Source: Ovis canadensis (taxonomy: Eukaryota > Chordata > Mammalia > Artiodactyla > Bovidae). Taken from it: 64,000 nucleotides of DNA. Positions 22,969 through 33,400 of this stretch are shown piece by piece. Under the pieces are notes generated by a model. It worked only from the letters and a program-made list of their open reading frames with translations. It was not told where the DNA came from and searched no databases. The stretch lies in assembly GCF_042477335.2 (NCBI RefSeq), contig NC_091263.1:14915501-14979500 (forward strand), given 5' to 3'. How positions within the stretch are numbered: position 1 is the stretch's first letter; each line of letters starts with the position of its first letter. Position numbers and translations under genes: made by a program.

Positions 22969-23811
22969 ATGGAAAAGAAATGCAAAAAAGCAAAATGGCT
23001 GTCTGGGGAGGCCTTACAAATAGCTGTGAAAAGAAGAGAGGTGAAAAGCAAAGGAGAAAAAGAAAGATTTAAGCATCTGAATGCAGAGTTCCAAAGAATA
23101 GCAAGAAGAGGTAAGAAAGCCTTCTTCAGCAATCAATGCAAAGAAATAGAGGAAAAGAACAGAATAGGAAAGACTAGAGATCTCTTCAAGAAAATTAGAG
23201 GTACCAAGGGAACATTTCATGCAAAGATGGGCTCGATAAAGGACAGAAATGGTCTGGACCTAACAGAAGCAGAAGATATTAAGAAGAGGTGGCAAGAATA
23301 CACAGAAGAACTGTACAAAAAAGATCTTCACGACCCAGATAATCACGATGGTGTGATCACTCATCTAGAGCCAGACATCCTGGAATGTGAAGTCAAATGG
23401 GCCTTAGAAAGCATCACTATGAACAAAGCTAGTGGAGGTGATGGAATTCCAGTTGAGCTGTTTCAAATCCTGAAAGATGATGCCATGAAAGTGCTGCACT
23501 CAATACGCCAGCAAATTTGGAAAACTCAGCAGTGGCCACAAGACTGGAAAAGGTCAGTTTTCATTCCAATCCCAAAGAAAGGCAATGCAAAAGAATGCTC
23601 AAACTACTGCACAATTGCACTCATCTCACATGCTAGTAAAGTAATGCTCAAAATTCTCCAAGCCAGGCTTCAGCAGTACGTGAACCGTGAACTCCCTGAT
23701 GTTCAAGCGGGTTTTAGAAAAGGCAGAGGAACCAGAGATCAAATTGCCAACATCCGCTGGATCATGGAAAAAGCAAGAGTTCCAGAAAAACATCTATTTC
23801 TGCTTTATTGA
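22969..23811 (+). pseudogene. BovB linker and N-terminal RT remnant
   Basis: 280 codons with SITMNKASGGDGIPVELFQI and FIPIPKKGNAKECSNY, RT finger motifs. The frame is lost at the far end, where a 2-nt deletion diverts it to a premature stop. Confidence 0.8.
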
Positions 23812-24511
23812 CTATGCCAAAGCCTTTGACTGTGTGGATCACAAGGAACTGTGGAAAATTCTGAGAGAGATGGGAATACCAGACCACCTGACCTGCCTCT
23901 TGAGAAATCTGTATGCAGGTCAGGAAGCAACAGTTAGAACTGGACATGGAACAACAGACTGGTTCCAAATAGGAAAAGGAGTACATCAAGGCTGTATATT
24001 GTCACCCTGCTTATTTAATTTCTATGCAGAGTACATCATGAGAAATGCTGGACTGGAAGAAACACAATCTGGAATCAAAATTGCCGGGAGAAATATCGAT
24101 AACCTCAGATATGCAGATGACACCACCCTTATGGCAGAAAGTGAAGAGGAACTAAAAAGCGTCTTGATGAAAGTGAAAGAGGAGAGTGAAAAAGTTGGCT
24201 TAAAGCTCAACCTTCAGAAAACGAAGATCATGGCATCCGGTCCCATCACTTCATGGGAAATAGATGGGGCAACAGTGGAAACAGTGTCAGACTTTATTTT
24301 GGGGGACTCCAAAATCACTACAGATGGTGACTGTAGCCATGAAATTAAAAGATGCTTACTCCCTGGAAGAAAAGTTATGATTAACCTAGATAGCATATTC
24401 AAAAGCAGAGACATTACTTTGCTGACTAAGGTCCGTCTAGTCAAGGCTATGGTTTTTCCAGTAGTCATGTATGGATGTGAGAGTTGGACTGTGAAGAAAG
24501 ATGAGCGCTGA
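23687..24511 (+). pseudogene. BovB reverse transcriptase palm/thumb remnant
   Basis: 274-codon frame carrying FIDYAKAFDCVDH, GVHQGCILSPCLFN and the YADD catalytic box. It overlaps the previous frame because of the deletion. It ends with TGA where other BovB copies continue (GCESWTVKKDER then stop). Confidence 0.82.
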
Positions 24512-24884
24512 AGAATTGGTGCTTTTGAACTGTGGTGTTGGAGAAGACTCTTGAGAGTCCCTTGGACTGCAAGGAGATCCAACCAGTCCATCCTATAGAA
24601 ATCATTCCTGAATATTCATTGGAAGGACTGATGTTGAAGCTGCAACTCCAATACTTTGGCCACCTGATGCGAAGAACTGACTCCTTAAAAAGACCCTGAT
24701 GCTGGGAAAGATTGAAGGCAGGAGGAGAATGGGATGACAGAGGATGAGGTCATTGTATGGCATCACTGACCCAATGGACCTGAGTTTGAATAAACCTCAG
24801 AGTTGGTAATGGACAGGGAGGCCTAGTGTGCTGCAGTCCACGGGGTCACAGAGTCACGACAAAAACACGACTGAGCTGAACTGA

Positions 24885-24895
24885 ACTGTGGTGGA
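24885..24895 (+). repeat. Target-site duplication, right copy, BovB
   Basis: actgtggtgga, identical to 22018-22028. Confidence 0.8.
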
Positions 24896-26030
24896 TCAGG
24901 AAGTCACCTGAAGGTTGGGTCTGAGGAAAAAATGACAGCACAGATGTTACTGAGCTAAAAAATGACTAGAGATTGGGAAATCTGGGAGTCCTCTATTTAC
25001 AAGAGTTTGGTTTTTCCGATGCAAACACATTGGTGAAGTCAAAGTGAAGGAATGAGACCCATACACTGTAGAAGAAAAGATCCAGGGTGAACTCGGGGAG
25101 GGAGGGCTGCAGATGGAGTTGCTGAAGGGAGGGAGTATTTGGCTAGGACCCAGGGTTTCCCCAGGGTGGGACCAGGTAACTGCTCTGCGCATCAGAGAGA
25201 TGTTAGAGTTTCTGCCTGTAAGACAAGCAGTGATGTGAAGAGAAATGAAAATAGGTGTAACAAATGAACAGTGTATTTCCCCAAATAAGGCTTACAAGTC
25301 TTTAAATGTGCAGTCCAGACCCCAACACCTTATTAATTGATTTAGCAGCAAAATCTGACCTGAACTGTCATGAGGCTGTTAGAGTCTTTCTATAAGCCAT
25401 TTAACTGATTTCTCAGACACTGCTGCAGAAAAATGAACATATTTGACTACCAGATTCTGCTCAGGATCCTGTGGTAGGGTTTACATAGTACAGAGGATAT
25501 ACTTGATATTTTCTGAAAACTGAACGACTGAATTTCAAACACGGAATTCTAATGGGCTATGGGACTGTGGATATGAATTTTAGGGAAATGAGAGTTCTCT
25601 AAGGTGAGAAGGAAGCTGTGAGCTGCTATAGGCCAGGCATGTGTCTGTTTCCCTCCAGATAGGTCAGTCACAGTCAGGTGCAGATTGACGCATGGGGCGC
25701 TCCTTCCATCAGTCAGCTAGGGCCTGGAAAGAATAAGAAAAATAATAGCAGGACCCTAGGAGGCCTCCCTGGGACAGACACGCCACCACCACCACCAGGT
25801 ACTCTGTGTGCCTCTTGTCTGTAGAAAAACTTTAGCCTCCTAGGCCTTCCCTGAGTTTCAAAGAATAAATTTAAGCAGAGAAGTGAGACAATGCAGAAAC
25901 AAAGGAAAAGTCAAACAAGGTGAAATAATGTTTCATTACTAAATAAAGTCAAGGATCATTAGTTCCTTTTAAGGGCCATAGATAATATTTTGAGCTATAT
26001 TCTTGAGCTTTTTTTTTTTTTTTATAGATA
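24896..26030. other. Intergenic stretch without recognised feature
   Basis: I see no exon or well-preserved transposon. A short CCA repeat lies near 25785 and a poly-T near 26010, next to the LTR that follows. Confidence 0.4.
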
Positions 26031-26360
26031 CTGAAACCTCTACCAGGTGGAAGAAGTTGACTGCATGCTGCTCATTGGCAGGTAGACCTCAGACTGTTTG
26101 GAACCAGAAGGCTGATGATGCTGATTGATTACCTCACCACCAGCCAATCAGAAGAATGTTCACAAGCTGATCTTGAACCCCACAACCCCCCTCACTCACC
26201 CTATGCTTAAAAACCTTCTGAAAGCCAGTGGGTGGTCTGGACTCCTTGCTTGGTGCCTACAGTAGTAACTGCTGCACTTTTCCCACCACAACCTCATGTT
26301 AGTAGACTGGCTCTACTGCACTGGGACCAACAAACAAGTGGACCCAAGTTTGGCTGGGTA
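26030..26360 (+). repeat. LTR-like remnant (endogenous retrovirus type, family not assigned)
   Basis: Promoter-like LTR layout: gcttaaaaaccttctgaaag, then ggactccttgcttggtgcct, then gttagtagactggctctact and acccaagtttggctgggtaa. It lies about 0.9 kb upstream of the DBNL start on the same strand. Confidence 0.5.
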
Positions 26361-26467
26361 ACAGGACCAGCACTGGGCAGGTTCTCATCCTCCCTTCCTT
26401 AACCCATCCTTGACCTCTCTAGAAAATGCAGGTGAGGTCTGAGAAACACAACTGCACTTTGAGGTAG

Positions 26468-26690
26468 GTTTGTGGACATCCCCGGTGGCTCATATGGTGA
26501 AGCGTCTGCCTACAACGTGGGAGGCCTGGATTCAATCCCTGGGTCAGGAAGATCTCCTGGAGAAAGAAATGGCATCCCCCTCCAGTATTCTTGCCTGGAA
26601 AATCCCATCGACGGAGGAGCCCTGGTAGGCTACAGTCCATGGGGTCGCAAAGAGTCGGACACGACTGAGCGACTTCACTTTCTTTCTTTG
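26468..26690 (+). repeat. Bov-tA-type SINE
   Basis: Head with cccggtggctcatatggtga, ttcaatccctgggtcaggaa, and a BovA end gtcggacacgactgagcgac. It is the last transposon before the DBNL promoter. Confidence 0.88.
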
Positions 26691-27059
26691 TAGCAGTGTG
26701 GCCATCACTTTAGCGTTCATTGTTATTCTTCTGCTAATTAATTTTCACGTATGCTTCATTCTTAGATAAAACTTCTATTCAGAGTTCACACAGACGATCA
26801 AGGGACCCCCGTGCCCGTCACGGGATCCTCTAACAAGTGCTTTTAACTGTGATAATAGTAAGAAAGTGCTCCACGAGTGTAACTAATAAGGGGCTGGGTA
26901 GTATCCTTCGGCCAGACTCAGCGTGCCTTGGCTCGGCAGGACAGAGCACGGGGACACGCAGAAGACCACACCTTCCCTCCATCGCTACATACAGCTATCT
27001 ACATACCTCGACACCACAAGGGCTTCCAACCCGCCCGCAGCCCAACAAACGCCCTGCCA

Positions 27060-27480
27060 GCACTAGCCCGCTCACCCTGGGTCCCGCCGGCCCCTTTTCC
27101 GCTTCCGGCCGTCGGGGCGGGGCTTCCGGCCGCCGGGCGGGGCCTTGGGCTGCCTTGCGCGGAGGTCAGGGAAGCGGCAGAGGCGGCGGCGGCGATAGTG
27201 TCGCGGAGACTGAGGTGTTGGCTATGGCTGTGAACCTGAGCCGCAATGGGCCGGCGCTGCTGGAGGCCTACGAGAGAGTGGTCAACGAGAAGTCCTCGAC
27301 CGACTGGTGGGCGACGAGGCGGGCCGGGAGCGGGCCGGGAGCGGGCCGGGGCCGGGGAGCCACGGCGCGCGGAATGCTGACTGCCGCGCACCTGCGCCAC
27401 ACCCCGCGAGATTAGGTTCCCACCTCCGTCACCCCGTGCCCGCTGCTTGTGCAGCTTAAACCCGAGTGGGGCCCGCTAGG
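27060..27480 (+). promoter_or_regulatory. DBNL: DBNL CpG-rich promoter and first exon region
   Basis: CpG and GC content jump here relative to the AT-rich flanks. Two near-identical blocks (27102-27122 and 27123-27142) each combine an ETS-like cttccgg with a GC box. No TATA box is apparent, as expected of a broadly expressed gene. The start ATG at 27224 has G at -3 and +4. A (cgggccgggag)-like short tandem repeat follows in intron 1 at about 27322-27359. Confidence 0.75.
27224..27306 (+). CDS. DBNL: DBNL coding exon 1
   Basis: Encodes [20 protein letters not shown] then NEKSSTD and two bases of Trp, followed by the donor gtgggc. Start of the ADF-H domain, inside the GC-rich promoter region. 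Confidence 0.93.
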
Positions 27481-30400
27481 TCCCCAGCCCTTCCACTCCG
27501 CTAGTCACCGGTCTCGGCCCGCGGGCCTCGTTGGATCCTGGGCCTTGCTGTGCTTGATGGCTTCGCCAGGTTCTCCTTTCCTGCTCGGGGACTTCCGTGG
27601 ACAATGGGGCACTTTGAGAAAGCCCTCTCAGCCCTCCTTGAGAAAGCGGAAGCGACATCTGCCTTCATTCCGAATGTTTTGTTCAGCAGTGGGACTCCGA
27701 GGGTGGTCTAGCAGCCAGACTGGGAATGGGAGCCTTGCTTTGGGGGCGTCAAACAGAGATCGGGGGGGGGGGGGGTTTAGGTCCTTGGTTCTCCAGGGAT
27801 TTTAAGAACCTTCCTTTCATCAAGAAGAGTACTACTTCATATGCGTGAACTATGGGGAAATGAATGAAAGGAAGATGCTGGTTGTGTGTTTGGAAAAAGG
27901 TCCCATCTTCCCTCCACCTCCAGTGACATCCTTTGCTGGAATGTCGGTAATAGGGCCTTTATAGTACTGAAGGTCTGAATCTGAAATCTCTGGCAGAGCC
28001 CAGGGTAGCCCACACATAGACCCTTGTTCTGTCCTGCAACAAGGGTTGTTGTATGCATAGTAATTCTGTTACTTTCCATATGTCTTAAATTGCATTCACA
28101 GACCAGTTTTGAGCATTTATAGTTCTAAGAAATATGCTGAGTATAAAGAAGTAAGGTGACCAGCTTTGAGGAGCCTTATTCCTTTGTCTGGGAAAGGGCT
28201 CTCTGGGCGAGGCTGAACAACTGTGGCTTTCTCCACTTGTCAAGTGCTACTGCTTTCTCATCTCTGCTTTCCCTGGTGCCCAGCCCAGTGGCTTTTGTAC
28301 AGTGTACTGTTGGGATATTGAGAACACTAGTGCCTATCCTTTCCTTCACTCCCAGGCATTTTAGGGAAGAGCTTCCGAATGCTTCCTGGGTCTGCAGAAT
28401 TTCTGGCGCTAAGTCAGTGTGGTCAGGTCTGCAGGTACAGACCTGCTAAAAAAATATCTGACCATGTCACTTCCCTGCTGAAACTCTGCAGTGGCTTCCT
28501 GTTGCATAGATAGAGCCTGGAGTCTTTGCCATGGCTGACAGGCCCTGCATGACCTGGCTCCTAACTGCCCTACCTGTTAACCACAACTCTAGCCTTCTTT
28601 CGAGAAGGCAATGGCAACCCACTCCAGTACTCTTGCCTGGAAAATCCCATGGACAGAGGAGCCTGGTAGGCTGCAGTCCATTGGGTAGCTAAGAGTCGGG
28701 CACAACTGAGCAACTTCATTTGCACTTTTCACTTTCATGCATTGGAGAAGGAAATGCATCCCACTCCAGTGTTCTTGCCTGGAGAATCCCAGGACAGGGG
28801 AGCCTGGTGGGCTGCCATCTGTGGGGTCGCACAGAGTCGGCCACGACTGAAGTGTCTTAGCAGCAGCAGCCTTCTTTCTCTTCGTTAAACTTGCAAGCTG
28901 GTGTTCCTCACAACCCTTGTTCTTTCTGCTTCCTCTGCCTGGAGTGCCTTTCTCCGTCATCCAAGGGGGCTCCCCAAACTTTATTTCTCAAGCTCTAGTA
29001 TTGCCTTTTTGGAGAGGCCTTTCTGGATTCCTGTCCCTTTGGTCAAATATTCCCATCTCCCTGGTTGACTGCCTCAGACACACACTAGGCATTCTCATTG
29101 ATTTTCTTGTCACCTTTTCTCTTCACCAGAAAGGGTAGGTGGGCCCCATCTCTGTCCCAGGTGTAGGGATACTGAGAGGAGTGCAGAAAAAATGGCAGAG
29201 AAGGAAGAAATGGTCTCCAGTTTGGTGGGTCATAAAATTTCACATTCAGAGTGGGTGCATTGGAACAGGCCCTGAAGCGAGGTAGGGTAGGGAGCAGACA
29301 TAACATCAACTGTCTATACTGGGTCTTTCTCCTGAGGAAACCAGATTTTTCCCCTGGGTTGTGGCATGTTTGCTAACTTCCTATACCCACTTCACTATCT
29401 GACAATATGTTCGTGTGATGTGTTTGTGTGTGTGTTTTGTCTCCCATTAGTAAGTTCTGTGGTTAGGTCCTATTAAGGATTATTCATAGCTGCATTCCAT
29501 CACTAGCAAGTAACAGGTTTTCAGACTATTTTTGAAAGTGATTGAATTATAAGGTACTTAGTGCCCCCATGCTCCTTGTGCTGTGTGCCTGCACAAGCTA
29601 ACACATCTTTTTTTTTTTTAATGTTGATTTGGAAGAAGGGTTGTTTGATTGAATTTTGGGTGAACTTCTGAACTGGGAACATTCAAGAAGGTGGCTTAGG
29701 CTGGAGCCTAGAATAAAGGGGAATGAAGTCAGAGGGGTAGATGGTAGGCATGGGGTGCGGCTCTTGTTAGCTTCTGGATCTCTTCTTGGAAAAGCTAAGC
29801 TTGAGCAGCAGTCTCTGTTTCTTGGTGCTTGTCCAGTGTGCCTGCCTTCTGCAGCCGGGGTTTGTGGCCTTCAAGAGGAATGGGCTTCTTTGCTCCAGGA
29901 GGAAGGCTGGTCAGGACTCTGGCCACCAGATTCTGGATGTCTACCAGATCTTTGGACCTGGGTATAATTTCTTCTGACTTGGCTTAGGCAGCTCTAGTGG
30001 TGTTTTCTAGGCCCTTGGAAAGCTGAGTGGAACTTGATTTGGTTCCTCTCAGACTGTTGACCCTGCAGTTTCTGTCTGGCACACCTTAGCAGCCTGTGCT
30101 CTGGAGCATGGGGAGATGACACACCAGACTGGGTTTGCCTTTGACTTACTGTCCCATGGATTATCACCTTCACCTTGGGGTCTGCCAGCACTCTCTGGAT
30201 CTGAGCTTCTACAGAGTTCATGCTGATGGCTGCGCTTTATGTGGGCTGCATGGATGCTGTCTCTTCTAGAATGTTCTCTTTGACTAACCTTTGTTCTGGT
30301 CAAAGGACCTTCCATGGCCCAGATTTAATACAATTTACCATACTTCTCAACACTTTAGGGCATAGATTAATAAGCCCAAATCTTAGCCAGTGTTCTTATG

Positions 30401-33400
30401 AATAGTCTTATAGAAGGAAAGGTATGACCCAGGGTCACCTGTGGAGACGTGATGCTCTGTTAGGTTATAGTACTTGCCCATAGGAGCCTGTCTTGTGAGG
30501 AAACTGACTTCATGCTGAGTTATGGCCTCTGTGGTTTCTGACACCAGATGCAACCTATAAAATTCTGCGTTTGCTGGAAGAGTCTCAAGCCCAGACAGAC
30601 CTGCTCCACCAACCTTTCAGACTTTCCAGAAGACTGCAAACATGCACAAGGGCATTGGTTATTAAAAATGCACATATTTCTCTTTCCTACTTCTCCTTGG
30701 TGTGCTCTGGTTTCAGGAATATGCAAGTATCTTTTGCTTGTTCATATGGACATACGTGGGCTTCCCTCATAGCTCAGTCAGTAGAGAACCTGTCTGCAGT
30801 ACAGGAGACCCAGTTTCAATTCCTGGGTCAAGAATATCCCTGGAGAAGGAAATGGCACCCCACTCCAGTATTCTTGCCTGGAAAATCCCATGGACAGAGA
30901 AACCTGGCAAGCTACAGTCCATGGGATCGTGATAGATACGACTTAATGAGTAAATCACCACCATTGACATACATGGTAGCCAGGTAAATGTTTCACACAT
31001 AAATGTGTAGAACGTTGCCATAAAATTTCACAGCCTATTCTTCTGCAAAGTAGACGCACACTTCCCATCTCCATAGATTTGGTCCTCACGACAAGCCGCT
31101 CTGGTAAGTTGGGCCAGTTCCAGATGAGAAGGCTCAGCTCTGGGAGCCCCAGCAGCCTACTGAGATCCTGCCTCAGAGTGGGTCTTAATGTCAGCCCACT
31201 TGTTACTGTCAGGCTGAGCTCTTGGGGTGCAGCTTGAAGCTTTGGTGGGTTCAGTGAGGGCACAAGGTTACCGGGGCACTGGTTATGAGCCTGTTTGTGT
31301 TTTGTTTCAGGGCCCTCTTTACTTACGAAGGAAACAGCAATGACATCCGTGTGGCTGGCACTGGGGGTGAGTATGGTCAAATGAGGAAGTAGATGGGCTA
31401 CAGGAGCATCAGGAGTTGGAGGGGTGGCAGGGAGAGTTGTGACATCAGTGCTGTATCTCTGCCGGCATTGATGCCATCACAGCAGGAGGAAGGACATTCA
31501 GGGTGCAGAGGTATTCCCTGCATGTGACATGACCAGTGACACCTTCCCTGGCTAATGATGAGCCTACCCCACATCAGTGTCAATGTTGAGGAATTTCCTG
31601 CTCCCCTGATCTGAGTGACTGCAGCCAGCCAGGCAGGACAGAGGCTTTCCCCCAGCAGTGTGGAGCCCACGGCGCCCACAGCTCCTTCTGGCTTGCTTTG
31701 GGTTTCAGATGTTTCTAAGTGAAAATACCTACTCCTTGGCTGTCTCTGCCTGGAGGTGCAAGGCAGCAGTGTTCTCTGTGTCATAATTGGGAAGAGCTGA
31801 GATGGGCGATAGGCCTGCCCTCTAGCTTGCAGACAGCCCAAGGCCTGGCCTGTGCTCTGTCCTTATCCCCGGGCTGTAGCCGAGACAGGATGACAGTCCC
31901 ACAGAGCTGGGTGTTGGTGGAGGAAGAGAAGGTGCAGACACATCCTTCCTTCTGCCCTCTTTCTCATGGACTGAATATCTGCTGGGCATACCCTCACCTG
32001 GGAGAGGTCACATCAGTGTATATGGTCAGCTGGGATGGGATGACCTGGAAGAATGCTATTCAAATACAGGGTGATAGAAAGTCTTGGGAAGAACAGGCTC
32101 TTGGCCAGTGCTGGGCAGAGGAGTATAAACTGTAGATGCCCTACCTCATACCCTTGACTCCTCCATTCTCAAGGCCAGCTCACCTGACCTGAGTGACATA
32201 GCTTCATTATTCAGTGCATGCTCACTGGCATGTTCTCTGCTTGCTGCGTGAATGATTCTAGTAACTTGTTGGTAGAAAACCTCTTCCATGAGCAGTTCTT
32301 CTTGGTGGTCGTCTTTCTAGAAGGACTGCCGCTGACGGTGGTATCAGGTGCACTGTGATGTCATAGGGAACTGAGAGTTGCGGAGTTCAGTTTTCACGCC
32401 ACCATGCTCAGTGATATTCACAGGCTCTGCTGTGGGTGCCCAGAGCAGGGCCGCAGGACTGCCCCAGGTTCTGTGGAGCCCAGTAGATAAAATACCTGAT
32501 CCAGCACCTTCTCACAACCTGGGAATGTTTGGGGTACCTGAGAAGAATCCAGGACTCCAGTAGATGCTGGGGCTTACAGCCTAAGTGTCGGGGAGAGTGG
32601 CATAGGGTCATTCATTCCTATTTTCCCATCACTCCCTTGTCCCTACTCTGGGAGTCTAAGAGCTGAGCCCCTATATGGCTGTGGGCAGTTAACATCTGCT
32701 CAGGAGCCTCTGGGTGGCCCTAGAGTCTGAGCAGACATGTAAGTGACTCACAGGGTGACTCACAGCAGGCCCTGCTATTCCAGGGCGGTTAGTGGAGTTC
32801 AGGCTGTGGTAAAACTATTTCAGAGCTCCTCCATTGGAGGTCTGGTGCCTGCCTGGTTTGCAGCAGAAATGACATTTTTACTTCCAGAATTACCTGTGGG
32901 TTTGCAGGAGGAGTGATTTTTAGACTAGTGTAGCTTAAAAATCACTTGAGGTGCTTTTCACAAATGCAGGAGACGGAACTGGGTTCCGTCCAGTTCTCAT
33001 AAGTCAGCTTGGTGGGGGTAGGCCTAGGAATCTGATTCTGTTTCAGATAGGACTGAGAACCCTGGGTTAGAAGCAGCTTGAGTTTCCTTTCCTGGTGACT
33101 AGGTGCCAGGGTGAGCGTGGGATGCCTGGGCAACCTCTGACTCTCCTTGTGACTGCTGCAGAGGGGGGCCTGGAGGAGATGGTGGAGGAGCTCAACAGTG
33201 GGAAGGTGATGTACGCCTTCTGCAGGGTCAAGGACCCCAACTCCGGCCTGCCCAAGTTTGTCCTCATCAACTGGGTACGTGGAACTTAAGGGCTTCCAAG
33301 TTCTCATCTAGATGTTATCCAGAAAAACTCCCTTTTCTTATTTCCTTCTTTGCCTTTTGTGACTGGAGCGGGGGAAAACTTGACTTCCCAACAGCTTGAA

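Larger units (their letters stand above)
22029..24884 (+). mobile_element. Nearly full-length BovB (RTE-clade) LINE retrotransposon, inactivated
   Basis: Non-LTR element of about 2.86 kb ending in (ctgaa)n-like repeats and flanked by an 11-bp target-site duplication. The single BovB polyprotein is now spread over three frames. An AP-type endonuclease domain lies at 22123-22926 (ISELKWTGM, the IGDWNAKVG catalytic motif, NQIDYIL and SDHEILI). A linker/RT start lies at 22969-23811, and an RT segment at 23687-24511 with YADD at 24110-24121 and the GVHQGCILSP motif. A TAG interrupts between EN and RT at 22924-22926. A small deletion near 23776 shifts frame before the RT palm. Another shift pair near 22.57-22.62 kb garbles the endonuclease interior. 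BovB elements mobilise Bov-type SINEs in trans; this copy cannot make an intact protein. Confidence 0.92.

Noticed and set aside
27224-27415. Reading DBNL exon 1 on to the stop at about 27413
   Set aside because: The frame passes the donor gtgggc and becomes GC-rich low-complexity repeat. Exon 2 restores the known ADF-H sequence.
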